This document shows positions 8,786 to 17,863 of a stretch of 64,000 bases of DNA, piece after piece. The notes beneath the pieces were generated by a model. The model was not told the origin of the DNA, searched no databases, and saw only the letters and a program-made list of their open reading frames with translations. Within the stretch, counting starts at the first letter, position 1. Every line of letters starts with the position of its first letter. The translations under genes and the position numbers were made by a program. This stretch comes from Paenibacillus nasutitermitis (GTDB taxonomy: Bacteria; Bacillota; Bacilli; Paenibacillales; Paenibacillaceae): NCBI RefSeq assembly GCF_014641075.1, contig NZ_BMHP01000001.1:1756171-1820170 (forward strand), read 5' to 3'.

Positions 8786-9607
8786 TCAGAGGGGAACGGA
8801 CCCCATCTTCTCATTCAGATCCATGCAGCAGTCATTAACAATCGGCAGCTTGGTTCTCTCATTTTCCTCTTCGATGTTCTCAGCAGCCAGCGGTGTTGTT
8901 TTGGCATTGGAGCTTACACCCATAAGCAGGAAAGAAGCGATGACGAACGTGGAGACGACTTCGCGGTTACGCTTATCTGACGCCCCGGCACGCCTTTGAA
9001 TCAGGGAGCCAGCCCAATAAACGGCTTCCACTACCGCAATGGCGCCGGCTATGTCAAGCAGCACGTGCTGCTTGACAAATAAGGTCGAGGCGATAATCAG
9101 TATGGACATGCATGATACCCCAAGACGGATGTAGCGGTTGATAGCCTGCGATGAAATAAATGCTTTCATCATACAGTACGAGGTCAGTACATGCGTGCTC
9201 GGAAAACAATTGAAAGGCTCATCCATGCTGTACACATATTGGACAAGCCGGTCGAACAAGTCATGGACGGCAAATTCAGGACGCGGCACATGCGTCTGGT
9301 AGACGGCGTACACCAGATAACATACGGTCAGACCGATATTAAAGCGAAGCAGTGTATGTCTATACAGCTGCTTGTTCTTGAAGGCAAGATAGACAAAACA
9401 AACAAAAATAAAAACAAACCAGCCTAAATAAGGCACAATAAACAGTTTTAGAAAAGGGATTTGTTCATCCAAATCTGTTACCAGGCTGAAGGTCTCCTCG
9501 CCGCGGCTTTGGTTCAAATAAATATAGGCGACGCTGAGCAGCGGGATGGACAAAAGCAGGCTTAGCGCCGGCAAACGGTTCAATAACAGTTTCCACATCG
9601 TGTACAT
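8786..9607 (-). CDS. PAP2-family membrane phosphatase
   Basis: A polytopic membrane phosphatase acting on lipid phosphates or pyrophosphates at the outer face of the membrane. The three catalytic blocks are present: PRPEF (~108), FPSTHV (~135, with the catalytic His) and VKQHVLLD (~178, second His and Asp). About six hydrophobic segments are visible, and a ~65-residue polar C-terminal tail follows the last. The start is the ATG at 9607, eight bases after GGAG; an upstream GTG gives three more residues but overlaps the site. Undecaprenyl pyrophosphate or phosphatidic acid are usual substrates in this superfamily; which applies here is unknown. It is transcribed toward the XRE gene and away from the lia operon. 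Confidence 0.82.
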   Translation of the reverse strand: MYTMWKLLLNRLPALSLLLSIPLLSVAYIYLNQSRGEETFSLVTDLDEQIPFLKLFIVPYLGWFVFIFVCFVYLAFKNKQLYRHTLLRFNIGLTVCYLVYAVYQTHVPRPEFAVHDLFDRLVQYVYSMDEPFNCFPSTHVLTSYCMMKAFISSQAINRYIRLGVSCMSILIIASTLFVKQHVLLDIAGAIAVVEAVYWAGSLIQRRAGASDKRNREVVSTFVIASFLLMGVSSNAKTTPLAAENIEEENERTKLPIVNDCCMDLNEKMGSVPL

Positions 9608-9757
9608 AGAAGTCACTCCATTTCAAATTTTCATTCTTACCCGTGTTTCATATGCTGTTCTGCTGATAGATCCAGATTAAGGCATTGTAAATTTTTTTGT
9701 AACGTCCCCGGGATGTAAATAAGCTAAGACTTTGCCGGGGGCAGCGGGTCAGACCAA

Positions 9758-9775
9758 CTAAGACCTTGGTCTTAG
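9758..9775 (+). promoter_or_regulatory. Palindrome upstream of the lia-like operon, candidate LiaR box
   Basis: CTAAGACC-TT-GGTCTTAG is a perfect 8-bp inverted repeat with a 2-base centre. A partial half (CTAAGAC) occurs at 9724-9730. The only nearby -10-like hexamer, TAAAAT at 9820-9825, has no matching -35, which fits an activator-dependent promoter with the palindrome centred near -65. Recognition by the LiaR-like regulator encoded downstream is inferred. Confidence 0.5.
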
Positions 9776-9861
9776 CCACAACCGGTTCCAGGTACGTAGG
9801 GGATCAGGATATTTATTGTTAAAATGGGATGATTGGGTATTGCTGCAAGGGGGGCTGTGAA

Positions 9862-10836
9862 TTGAAAAAAATAATCGGTGCGCTGCTCCTGATGGGCGGT
9901 CTTGTTCTGATGGGGCTTTCCTTTCCGCAATTGCCGCAGACGTGGAAAGGGCAGGAACAAAGGTTTGCCATCCCGGATACGGTGCAGACCATCTCGGTGT
10001 CGGCATCTCAAGCCGATATCCGCATTACATCGGTTGACGATCTGGACGAGATCAAGGTGACGCTTAGCGGCAACGGCTCATTGAATGTAAACCATTCCGA
10101 AGAGCGTATCGATCTGCAGGTGGAGGACAAATCTTGGGGACTCCTGCCGCGAGGGTGTACTTTGGACATCTACCTCCCTAGCTTTTATAAACAGGTCTTG
10201 ATGGCTGAAGCTGATGAAGGTAATATCGATGTTTATGGCGGTTCGGAGGAAGGACGGATGACCCTCCGGGAATTGGCGCTCACCATCCATTTGGGTAACG
10301 TGAAGGTAATGGATACCCATGCAGAGCGGCTCCTCTTCAACGGTGCGGCAGCCAAGTTCTCAGGAGAACAGGTTGAAGCAGGCAGCTCCGAGTTTGAGCT
10401 CATTTCGGGTAAAATCGACCTGGACAAATATTCGGGCGATTATGATATCTCCATGGAAACGGGAAAATTGAACGTTTCAAATTTCTCGAACGGCGACGGA
10501 AGGGTGAAGCTGACTGCGGGCCAGATCAATCTGGATCATTACGAGGGCGGGCTGAAGGCGGAAATAACGAGCGGAGAAATAAATGCCCAGCTTGATAGGG
10601 CCGGGGGGGCGTTTGATATTCATATTATCAGCGGCAATGTCAATTTTCTGCTACCCCTGCCGGCGGATTTCCGGCTGGATGCGGCAACCGAAGACGGACG
10701 CATCAGGGCAGTTTATCCTTTCGATACAATAGACACTCAAGAGCGCCGGAAATTGGAAGCTGCCAGCGGAACGGGCAAAATTCCATTACGGGTCCGTTTG
10801 CTGTCGGGCAATTTGAATGTTGATTCCACTCCATAA
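9862..10836 (+). CDS. DUF4097 (LiaG-like) envelope protein
   Basis: A 324-residue protein with an N-terminal hydrophobic anchor (KKIIGALLLMGGLVLMGLSF) followed by a repetitive beta-strand domain of the DUF4097 family, rich in GN/GD turn motifs (LISGKIDLDKYSGDY, LTAGQINLDHYEGG). The TTG start at 9862 is supported by AAGGGGGGC six bases upstream; an earlier ATG at 9829 has no site. It is the first gene of a four-gene unit with LiaF-, LiaS- and LiaR-like products, the same order as liaGFSR in Bacillus subtilis. The extracytoplasmic domain probably acts in cell-envelope stress sensing; its exact role is not established. Confidence 0.82.
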   Translation: MKKIIGALLLMGGLVLMGLSFPQLPQTWKGQEQRFAIPDTVQTISVSASQADIRITSVDDLDEIKVTLSGNGSLNVNHSEERIDLQVEDKSWGLLPRGCTLDIYLPSFYKQVLMAEADEGNIDVYGGSEEGRMTLRELALTIHLGNVKVMDTHAERLLFNGAAAKFSGEQVEAGSSEFELISGKIDLDKYSGDYDISMETGKLNVSNFSNGDGRVKLTAGQINLDHYEGGLKAEITSGEINAQLDRAGGAFDIHIISGNVNFLLPLPADFRLDAATEDGRIRAVYPFDTIDTQERRKLEAASGTGKIPLRVRLLSGNLNVDSTP

Positions 10837-10852
10837 GAAAGAAGGATCCGGG

Positions 10853-11548
10853 ATGATAAAAAAGGTGTTGAGAAATCCGTTTACCGGTTTGGCCGCAGCC
10901 GGCACCACTATCTATTTAATCATTTCCGGCACAGGTTATGGGTATTATGATCCGCTGGTCTGGCTCGGTATCGGATTCCTGGTGTCCTGTTTTCGCTCCC
11001 GGCTGAGATGGATCGCCATTATCCCTTGGACGGTAATGCTGATTATGCTTTCCGAAGGGCTGCAGCTTTATCTGCCGGGCGTGCTGGCGGGCGCAGCTCT
11101 CAGCTATACGGGTTATATACTGCTCGCGGATAAACGATCCTTTCTGCAAAAAAAACCAGATACAGGAATGCGAGTACGAATAGGTCGCGTTTCCTTGCGA
11201 GAGCGTTTCGGCGATGTGATGATCCGCCCTGTGGAGATTGAGGATTTATCCGTTCCGTTTGGCCTCGGCGATGTTCATATCGATCTGTCTCAGGCGATCG
11301 CTGCAGAAGGAGAGCGGACCGTCGTTGTGGACCGAATAGCCGGGAATGTGGCTGTTTATCTCCCTTACGATCTTTCAGCCCGGGTTGAGGTGAATATGTT
11401 CTATGGTTCTTTGGATATTCCCGGGCTTACCCGAGAAAGAGTGGAATTCCGGTTCCGTACGGAAACTGCGGACTATACGCAAGCCGGAAGAAAAGTGCGC
11501 GTTGTCCTGACGAGTGTAATCGGCGATGTAACGGTGAGGTATTTATAA
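10853..11548 (+). CDS. liaF: LiaF-like inhibitor, cell-wall-active antibiotic response protein
   Basis: A 231-residue membrane protein. The first ~95 residues hold four hydrophobic segments, and the C-terminal half is the LiaF/DUF2154 beta domain (LSVPFGLGDVHIDLSQA, IAGNVAVYLPYDLSARVEV, YGSLDIPGL). In B. subtilis LiaF holds the LiaS kinase inactive until cell-wall antibiotics such as bacitracin or daptomycin are sensed. ATG 10853 follows AAGGATC; an upstream ATG overlaps the previous gene. It lies 16 bases after the DUF4097 gene and one base before the kinase gene, so translation is probably coupled. Confidence 0.88.
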   Translation: MIKKVLRNPFTGLAAAGTTIYLIISGTGYGYYDPLVWLGIGFLVSCFRSRLRWIAIIPWTVMLIMLSEGLQLYLPGVLAGAALSYTGYILLADKRSFLQKKPDTGMRVRIGRVSLRERFGDVMIRPVEIEDLSVPFGLGDVHIDLSQAIAAEGERTVVVDRIAGNVAVYLPYDLSARVEVNMFYGSLDIPGLTRERVEFRFRTETADYTQAGRKVRVVLTSVIGDVTVRYL

Positions 11549-11549
11549 G

Positions 11550-12620
11550 ATGAACATGCATAGAATGGTCAGCATCAGATGGAAGCTTACGATCGCCGGG
11601 ATTGTCATTGCTCTGCTGCTTTTTGCGGGAGCCGCATGCGCAATTGTCTTTTTTTATAAGCTGGATTTCCTGATATTATGGGTGGTCCAGAAGAAAAACA
11701 TCCCGTTGATTCTGATATTATCGGCCGCAGCGGCAGGCGTCGGGGCTGTATGCGGATGGACTTACGGCAGCGTACTGAAAAAAAGGCTGGACCGTCTCAT
11801 GGAAACGATCACTATATTTGAGAGGGGCAATTTCGTCCACCGCGTTGTTTTGCGCAAAGGAGAAGAGGATGAGATTGGTTTGATGGCAAGCAGGCTGAAT
11901 GAGATGGCCGGGCATATTCAGCGCCAGATCGCCGCTCTCCAGAAACTATCGACGGAAAAGGCCGAGATGGGAGAGCAGCTCAAGAAATCTGCCATACTGG
12001 AAGAGCGGCAAAGACTTGCGCGCGAGCTGCACGATGCGGTCAGCCAGCAGCTGTTTGCCATCTCGATGATGACGTCAACCCTTACGGAAAGTCCGGACTT
12101 GAATGCCGGGAAAGCAAGGAAACAAATTACGATGGTCGATAAACTCGCGGGGAATGCGCAGAATGAGATGCGCGCGCTGCTCAGGCAGCTGCGTCCTGCG
12201 ACATTGGAGGGCAAATCATTGAAGGAAGGTCTCCAGGAGCTGGTGGAGGAAATTGCAGACAAGCAGTCGTTGGATATCCGCTCGGAGATCGAACCCGTCG
12301 AAGGGCTGCCGAAGGGCGTAGAAGACCATTTATTCCGTATTACCCAGGAAGGGTTGTCCAATGTTCTCCGACACTCGCAAGCCGACTCGCTATCCGTGAA
12401 GCTTGGCTTCTACAATAAACAAATTCATCTCAAAATAACCGATAACGGTATTGGTTTTGATGCGAACGCAGTGAAATCGTCTTCCTTCGGTTTGAAAACG
12501 GTTCAGGAGCGCGCCCATGAAATCGGAGGTGTGGCAACGATTGTTTCTTTTCCTGGGAAAGGGACACAGCTGGAAGTAAAAGTACCCATTATCGACCACG
12601 GTGAGGAGAGGCGATCATGA
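11550..12620 (+). CDS. liaS: LiaS-like sensor histidine kinase
   Basis: A 356-residue NarL-partner kinase. Two membrane helices at ~10-35 and ~50-70 bracket only a very short outside loop (an intramembrane-sensing kinase). A HAMP domain (~70-125), a HisKA_3 dimerisation domain with the phospho-acceptor His in ARELHDAVSQQLFAI (~158) and a HATPase domain (DNGIGFD, GLKTVQERA, GKGTQLEVKVP) follow. It overlaps the response regulator by four bases (ATGA). The context of LiaF and LiaR analogues points to envelope-stress signalling. Confidence 0.9.
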   Translation: MNMHRMVSIRWKLTIAGIVIALLLFAGAACAIVFFYKLDFLILWVVQKKNIPLILILSAAAAGVGAVCGWTYGSVLKKRLDRLMETITIFERGNFVHRVVLRKGEEDEIGLMASRLNEMAGHIQRQIAALQKLSTEKAEMGEQLKKSAILEERQRLARELHDAVSQQLFAISMMTSTLTESPDLNAGKARKQITMVDKLAGNAQNEMRALLRQLRPATLEGKSLKEGLQELVEEIADKQSLDIRSEIEPVEGLPKGVEDHLFRITQEGLSNVLRHSQADSLSVKLGFYNKQIHLKITDNGIGFDANAVKSSSFGLKTVQERAHEIGGVATIVSFPGKGTQLEVKVPIIDHGEERRS

Positions 12621-13249
12621 CTATTAAAGTGCTGCTTGTGGATGATCATGAGATGGTCCGGATGGGCTTGGCCGGTTATCTGGACATTCAAGCCGACATT
12701 GAAGTTGTCGGCGAAGCGGCGAGCGGCGAAGAGGGCGTCAGGCTTGCCGGTGAGCTTAAACCGGATGTGGTTGTCATGGATCTGGTCATGGCAGGGATGG
12801 GCGGCGTGGAGGCAACCAGGCTAATATGCGAGATGCCTGATGCACCGCAGGTTATTGTATTGACAAGCTTCATGGATGATGACAAGGTATATCCGGTCAT
12901 TGAAGCGGGAGCGCTCAGTTATTTGCTTAAGACATCCAGAGCCCGTGAAATTGCGTCTGCCATCCGTGCAGCGGGCAGGGGAGACTCGGTATTGGAGGCA
13001 GAGGTGACGGGCAAGGTCCTTTCCAGAATGCGCCGCGCGCCCCAGGACCTTCCCTATAAAGCTCTGACATCAAGAGAAATCGAAGTGCTGAGCCTCATTG
13101 CCAAGGGAAAAACCAATCATGAAATCGCTGCGGAGCTGGTTATTGCCGTCAAGACCGTCAAAACGCATATTACAAATATTTTCGCCAAGCTGGAAGTGGA
13201 CGACCGCACTCAAGCTGCTGTTTACGTACACCGGAACGGACCCATCTGA
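12617..13249 (+). CDS. liaR: LiaR-like response regulator (NarL/FixJ)
   Basis: A 210-residue regulator with a receiver domain (acidic DD at 9-10, phospho-accepting Asp in DVVVMDLVMAGMGG at ~54, Lys in LLKTSRAREI at ~103) and a C-terminal LuxR-type helix-turn-helix (LTSREIEVLSLIAKGKTNHEIAAELVI in pieces, ~145-205). It overlaps the kinase gene by ATGA. Its likely target is the operon's own upstream region, where a palindrome sits at 9758-9775. A terminator 72 bases downstream closes the unit. Confidence 0.9.
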   Translation: MTIKVLLVDDHEMVRMGLAGYLDIQADIEVVGEAASGEEGVRLAGELKPDVVVMDLVMAGMGGVEATRLICEMPDAPQVIVLTSFMDDDKVYPVIEAGALSYLLKTSRAREIASAIRAAGRGDSVLEAEVTGKVLSRMRRAPQDLPYKALTSREIEVLSLIAKGKTNHEIAAELVIAVKTVKTHITNIFAKLEVDDRTQAAVYVHRNGPI

Positions 13250-13320
13250 TCATTCAGAAAAATCCGGCTTGCCTCGAGGATCTGGATCAGCATGTATAAT
13301 TAAGACCCCCATCAGGAATG

Positions 13321-13368
13321 GAATTCATCGGGCTGCGAGCAAACTCAGCCAGAGATGAATTCTTTTTT
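13321..13368 (+). terminator. Terminator of the lia-like operon
   Basis: GAATTCATC pairs with GATGAATTC; inside it GGCTG pairs with CAGCC. A T6 run follows. Confidence 0.75.
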
Positions 13369-13448
13369 CGCTTATGACAGATGTTTGTCTTCGATTCTGG
13401 TTCGGCTGGTCTTCGGTCATCCCGACCTGTTTCGCGAATAGCAAAAGG

Positions 13449-13478
13449 TTGAGAAAATGATGATTTTTTTAGTATAAT
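13449..13478 (+). promoter_or_regulatory. Sigma-A promoter of the FusB-like gene
   Basis: TTGAGA (13449-13454) and a consensus TATAAT (13473-13478) are 18 bases apart. Transcription would start about 200 bases before the FusB-like gene, leaving a long structured leader with a short ORF. Confidence 0.7.
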
Positions 13479-13510
13479 GAAGGTATCCTTGAAACGAGGG
13501 GTTGGTACAA

Positions 13511-13579
13511 ATGGCAATTCGCGATTGCCGGATTGGCAAATCTCATGCAGAGCCTGTTAAAGGGCGATACTTTGCGTGA
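13511..13579 (+). CDS. 22-residue leader peptide upstream of the FusB-like gene
   Basis: ATG 13511 is preceded by GAGGGG at nine bases and opens a 22-codon frame, MAIRDCRIGKSHAE and eight more residues to GRYFA, ending in TGA. It lies between the promoter and fusB. Its last codons overlap the strand AGGTGC that can pair with the stem sequestering the fusB ribosome binding site. It is too short for a structural protein and resembles attenuation leaders of inducible antibiotic-resistance genes. Translation and function are inferred. Confidence 0.55.
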   Translation: MAIRDCRIGKSHAEPVKGRYFA

Positions 13580-13640
13580 GGTGCGGTAGGACAAACTAAT
13601 CGCCCATACAAATGAATATCGTTTCTAATAACGGGCTTCT

Positions 13641-13671
13641 GCACCTTATTGCATATTTACAAAAAATAAGG
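13641..13671 (+). promoter_or_regulatory. Hairpin sequestering the fusB ribosome binding site, with competing pairing
   Basis: CCTTATT (13644-13650) pairs with AATAAGG (13665-13671), which contains the start of the AAGGAG site of the FusB-like gene. The overlapping GCACCT (13641-13646) can instead pair with AGGTGC (13579-13584) at the leader stop codon. GGGCGAT (13562-13568) also pairs with ATCGCCC (13599-13605). This mutually exclusive arrangement is the hallmark of translational attenuation; folding was done by eye. Confidence 0.5.
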
Positions 13672-13683
13672 AGCTGAACCGTT

Positions 13684-14337
13684 ATGATTAAACCGTTTAT
13701 TAGAAACCATGACTATAATTTTATTAAGAAACAAGCAGCTTTTCTGAAGCAGACACTCCGAACGGCTGTTGATCCCAAAGTGCTGGAATCCGTCCGTTAC
13801 AGCACGGAATCCAATATTATGGGACGGTTCCCGCTTGCAGACGCTCATCAGCAGCAATTGTTAAAGGGAATTTCCGGATTGGACACTGCCGATGAATTCG
13901 ACCGGTATCTTGGCCAATTGCAGCCGTATGTGGTTGAATTCCCTACGGTTACGGCCAAGCAGATTCAGAAGCTGTTCCCCAAAAACAAGAAACTTAAGAT
14001 TCCGGATCTGTCAGCAGTAAGCCATAGGCACACAACCTATCTGAGCTGGCTTGATATTTCGACCAATAAAATGTTTTTGGTTCACGAGATGAATGGACTT
14101 ATTATGGGTGTAGAAGGCCGTTTCATACCATCCAACAAGAAAAGCTACTGTTTCTTGTGCAACAGACATGAAGAGCTTGTGTTTTTCTCTGCGGTAGCCA
14201 CGAAAAGACCGGCCAAATCATCACCCGATTATTACAAAGCCATTGGCAATTACTTGTGTATGAACAGTATGGAATGTAACAAGAATGTGACGGATCTTTC
14301 AGCTTTAGAGAAATTTATGGAAGCTGTTACAGGGTAA
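13684..14337 (+). CDS. FusB/FusC-family EF-G-binding protein
   Basis: A 217-residue protein of the FusB family, which binds elongation factor G and frees it from fusidic-acid-stalled ribosomes. The N-terminal helical domain (MIKPFIRNHDYNFIKKQAAFLKQ in pieces) and the C-terminal treble-clef zinc finger are both present; likely zinc ligands are CFLC (~157-160) and the late cysteines in YLCMNSMEC (~191-198). Length matches staphylococcal FusB (213). ATAAGGAG precedes the ATG. Chromosomal homologues in Bacillales often have unproven resistance roles; the leader peptide and hairpin suggest induction by ribosome stalling. Confidence 0.88.
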   Translation: MIKPFIRNHDYNFIKKQAAFLKQTLRTAVDPKVLESVRYSTESNIMGRFPLADAHQQQLLKGISGLDTADEFDRYLGQLQPYVVEFPTVTAKQIQKLFPKNKKLKIPDLSAVSHRHTTYLSWLDISTNKMFLVHEMNGLIMGVEGRFIPSNKKSYCFLCNRHEELVFFSAVATKRPAKSSPDYYKAIGNYLCMNSMECNKNVTDLSALEKFMEAVTG

Positions 14338-14372
14338 GCATGTTTGTCGCCATGCTTCAAGCAAATCTCCGG

Positions 14373-14411
14373 GCCATTGAATCTTTTTTTATAGATTCAA
14401 TGGCTTTTTAG
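14373..14411 (+). terminator. Terminator of the FusB-like gene
   Basis: A perfect 12-bp stem (GCCATTGAATCT and its complement at 14393-14404) with an eight-base T-rich loop and a following T-run. Confidence 0.85.
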
Positions 14412-14627
14412 CGGTGGCTTAACAAATAATGGAAATCAATTCCAGCTGAACGTCAGAGATTGAAAGAGCTGAAATAAATTAGAATTCTATTTGTTTAGCA
14501 GAGAGTTCTTGCCGAAGTTTACTTGGCGTATTATGCTAGGAGTAGGTTTGAACGGGCAGCATGTTGAGGCTGCTGGTAAGACTTGAGAATAATTGAGATG
14601 ACTTCATATGTAAGGAATGGATGAGAC

Positions 14628-15422
14628 GTGACAATTGGGTTTTTCGACTCGGGTATCGGCGGACTTACAGTACTGGAAGAATCCCTCAGAAGGCTTCCCA
14701 CTGAAGATTATCTTTATATGGCGGATACGCTTCACGTTCCCTATGGAACCAAAAGCAAGGAAGATGTTAGAAGATATATCCTCGAGACGATCGGGAAGAT
14801 GGTTGAGGAGGGCATTGATGCGCTTGTTATCGCTTGCAATACGGCGACCAGCATTGCAGTAGCTGAGTTAAGAGAAATATATTCTCTTCCTATTATCGGG
14901 ATGGAGCCTGCGGTCAAGCCTGCCGTGGAAATGAACCGTGCAACCGGAAAAAGGGCACTTGTCTTTGCTACTCCGCTAACGCTCCAGCTGCCCAAATATT
15001 ATGCGCTTGTTGCCCGTGTTGATGAAGAGGGCATCGTAGATTCGCTGCCGCTCCCGGAACTCGTGAACTACTGTGAGGCCTTGCAGTTCGATAAACGGAT
15101 CATGGAAGATTATTTTCATACGAAGCTAGCCGGCTATGATTTGGATAACTATGGAATTGTCGTGCTTGGCTGTACGCACTATCCTTTTTATAAAGATATT
15201 CTTCGCGAGATTCTGCCTGCGCATATTCAGATTGTCGATGGCAATATCGGAACAGTGAAGCGGCTGTCGGCGATGCTGAACAGATATGGTGTCGTACAAT
15301 CGAGCGGAAGCGGAAATGTCCGTTTTATGTGTACCGGCGGCGAACCCGCTTATATGGACAAGATGTACAAGGCGCTGTCCCTTCTCCGGACCCGTGAAAG
15401 CATAACAGGTCAAATGTATTAG
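14628..15422 (+). CDS. murI: Glutamate racemase
   Basis: A cytoplasmic, cofactor-independent racemase making D-glutamate for peptidoglycan. The 264-residue protein has the N-terminal FFDSGIGGLTVL with the Asp-Ser pair, the first catalytic cysteine in ACNTAT (~70) and the second in GCTHYPF (~181), all in the usual order. Start is GTG 14628 with AAGGA about 11 bases upstream. It is flanked by terminators on both sides, so it is monocistronic. No sign of truncation. Confidence 0.95.
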   Translation: MTIGFFDSGIGGLTVLEESLRRLPTEDYLYMADTLHVPYGTKSKEDVRRYILETIGKMVEEGIDALVIACNTATSIAVAELREIYSLPIIGMEPAVKPAVEMNRATGKRALVFATPLTLQLPKYYALVARVDEEGIVDSLPLPELVNYCEALQFDKRIMEDYFHTKLAGYDLDNYGIVVLGCTHYPFYKDILREILPAHIQIVDGNIGTVKRLSAMLNRYGVVQSSGSGNVRFMCTGGEPAYMDKMYKALSLLRTRESITGQMY

Positions 15423-15465
15423 AATGAACGGTTTGCGCGAAAATAGCTGGCTTTCGTTGAAAAGT

Positions 15466-15492
15466 AAAAGCTTGAGCAATCAAGCTTTTTTT
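15466..15492 (+). terminator. Terminator of murI
   Basis: AAAAGCTTGA and TCAAGCTTTT form a perfect 10-bp stem with a GCAA tetraloop, followed by T's. Confidence 0.85.
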
Positions 15493-15791
15493 CTATGTTC
15501 TCATAGACAAGAAACTTGTGTTAGCACACAAGCATATTGTAGTACAATCAATGGATAAGCTTCCCAATTAGGTAGTATTACGATCAGGAGCCATTTGGCG
15601 GACGCGGGACTATTTATTTCACACCTCTTGGAGCGGACGTTTAATTTGCAGGTTCCGAATATAACTATTCATTCCCTATCCAAATATGCCGAAAATCCTA
15701 GTAGGGGATTCTCCCCAATATCTCTGAACAGCCATAAAACAGAAAAATGTCTTGCATATAATTCGATTGAAATGATTAGAGGGGGATTGGA
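15493..15791. other. Intergenic region before the MHYT kinase
   Basis: No convincing gene. It holds TATAAT at 15757-15762 without a clear -35 and a small dyad GGGGA/TCCCC near 15704-15716 that may be part of the leader. No known riboswitch core was recognised by eye. Confidence 0.4.
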
Positions 15792-17816
15792 GTGAATCAT
15801 CTTCATGGATCTCATGACGTTGTACTGGTTGCGATTTCTTACATCGTTGCAGTAGTGGCTTCCTATACGGTTCTGGGTATGGTTGAGCGAACCGGCATTA
15901 CCAGCGGAAGAAACCGTTGGTACTGGCTGCTGTTTGGTACTTTTTCCATGGGCATGGGGATCTGGTCGATGCATTTTGTAGGTATGCTCGCCTTTACCTT
16001 ATCGGAGCCGGTAAGCTATGATTTGACAATTGTGCTTCTCTCTGTTTTGGCCGCATTTGCCGGATCATATGTCGCGCTGCAAATGGTAGGACGACGTCAA
16101 CCCGGAATACGGCATATTCTGGCCGGAGGCGTGCTGCTTGCCGTGGGCATTTCGGCCATGCATTATATTGGAATGTCGGCCATGCAGGTAGGTATCTCCT
16201 ATGATCCCTTTTATTTCGTGCTCTCTATCGGCATAGCGGTTGCTGCTTCTATATCCGCTTTATGGTTAGCAATTTATTTCCGCAAGGACTCGGGGCGAAT
16301 CACGGAATGGATGAAGCTGGGAAGCGCTTTGATCATGGGTGCCGCAATTGCCGGCATGCATTACACCGGAATGATGGGGGCCCGGTTTCAAATGAGGAGT
16401 ATGCCCGGAGAATCCTCAGGCATGATCTTGAACCATCAGTGGCTGGCCTACTTTATTTCAACGGGGACGTTGATTACGCTTGCGCTTTCCCTTGTCGGCA
16501 TTTATATATCCAGACGCTTTACCCGCAAGGACTCGGAAATTCAGCAAAAGTCCGATGAGATTTATAAGATTAATCAGGAACTGCGGCAGTTAAATGAACA
16601 TCTGGAAGACCTGGTGGCGACTCGGACGCTGCAGCTTGAAAAAGCCCATGACGAAGCCATCCAGGCCAGCATGATCAAGAGCCAGTTTCTGGCGAATATG
16701 AGTCATGAGCTGCGAACGCCGCTGAATGCGATTATCGGCTATAGCGAAATGCTGCATGAGGAAGCGGACGAGCTCGGAGAGGCTTTCTTTGCGGAGGATC
16801 TGGCAAAAATCAACAAAGCCGGAAATCATCTTCTTGCCTTGATCAACGATATATTGGATATTTCCAAAATAGAAGCGGGCAAAATGGAGCTGCATCTTGA
16901 GACATGCAGCTTGCCTGACATGATCCAGGATGTCATGTCAACAATTCGTCCGCTGGTTGAAGAAAAAGGGAATCAGCTTCGAATCATCCAGGATCAGGAC
17001 GGGGAAATCACAACAGATGTGACGAAACTGCGGCAGATTCTGCTTAATTTGCTGAGCAATGCCAACAAATTCACGGAAAATGGCCTGATTACCTTTGAAG
17101 CCTATAAGGAATCCAGGGGTGTTAGGTCCGGGTTCAGCTTCCGAGTCGGGGATACGGGGATCGGAATGACGGCGGAGCAGCTGGAGAAGCTGTTCCAGCC
17201 CTTTACCCAAGCGGATGAATCCACCACAAGAAAGTATGGGGGGACTGGCCTCGGGCTTTCCATCAGCCAGCAATTCAGCCGGATAATGGGCGGAGATATC
17301 AAGGTGGAAAGCGAGTATGGAAAAGGCGCAATTTTCACCTGCTGGCTGCCAGCTTCTCCTCCTGATGGCGAGAGGGCGTTGTTATCGCTTGGAATTGATG
17401 CCTCTTCAAAGGGCGCGGAAGAGAACGGCCAGATCAGCATTCTTCTCATTGATGATGAAACCTTTAATCGGGAGCTGATGGAACGTTATTTGGCCAAAAC
17501 GGAATGGACAATGGCCTATGCCGACAGCGGTCTGGAAGGACTGCGGCTGGCCAGGAAACTGTCTCCCAAGGTCATCTGCCTGGATATCCTGATGCCCAGC
17601 ATGGACGGCTGGAGCGTACTCGCAGCCCTTAAAAACGATCCTGTGCTGAAGGATATACCTGTTGTAATTTGGTCGATAACCAGCGACAGACAGCTGGGTT
17701 ACAAGCTTGGAGCCGCAGAGTTTCTGATGAAGCCGGTACAAAGAGATCAGTTAATCGGAGTTATAGATAAGTATGTTGTGAATCCGCATCCGAATTTTCC
17801 CGCAGGGTTTGTTTGA
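15792..17816 (+). CDS. MHYT-domain hybrid sensor histidine kinase
   Basis: A 674-residue membrane kinase. Residues 1-~245 form a seven-helix MHYT sensor with the three repeated motifs MHFVGM (~58), MHYIGM (~122) and MHYTGM (~186), a domain proposed to bind copper and sense a diatomic gas. A coiled coil (~255-295) leads to HisKA ([14 protein letters not shown], His ~303), HATPase ([18 protein letters not shown]) and a C-terminal receiver (ILLIDDE, phospho-Asp in CLDILMP ~597). GTG 15792 follows AGGGGGATTGG. It overlaps or abuts the next kinase, whose catalytic core is a close paralogue. No GGDEF output is present in this protein. Confidence 0.9.
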   Translation: MNHLHGSHDVVLVAISYIVAVVASYTVLGMVERTGITSGRNRWYWLLFGTFSMGMGIWSMHFVGMLAFTLSEPVSYDLTIVLLSVLAAFAGSYVALQMVGRRQPGIRHILAGGVLLAVGISAMHYIGMSAMQVGISYDPFYFVLSIGIAVAASISALWLAIYFRKDSGRITEWMKLGSALIMGAAIAGMHYTGMMGARFQMRSMPGESSGMILNHQWLAYFISTGTLITLALSLVGIYISRRFTRKDSEIQQKSDEIYKINQELRQLNEHLEDLVATRTLQLEKAHDEAIQASMIKSQFLANMSHELRTPLNAIIGYSEMLHEEADELGEAFFAEDLAKINKAGNHLLALINDILDISKIEAGKMELHLETCSLPDMIQDVMSTIRPLVEEKGNQLRIIQDQDGEITTDVTKLRQILLNLLSNANKFTENGLITFEAYKESRGVRSGFSFRVGDTGIGMTAEQLEKLFQPFTQADESTTRKYGGTGLGLSISQQFSRIMGGDIKVESEYGKGAIFTCWLPASPPDGERALLSLGIDASSKGAEENGQISILLIDDETFNRELMERYLAKTEWTMAYADSGLEGLRLARKLSPKVICLDILMPSMDGWSVLAALKNDPVLKDIPVVIWSITSDRQLGYKLGAAEFLMKPVQRDQLIGVIDKYVVNPHPNFPAGFV

Positions 17817-17863
17817 TCCGCAGCGCAACAGAGTACGAATGTTCACAAGAGAAGAGGATGGCT

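Noticed and set aside
15540..15791. Possible c-di-GMP riboswitch before the MHYT kinase
   Set aside because: No GEMM core with the tetraloop and receptor could be laid out; only scattered short dyads are present.
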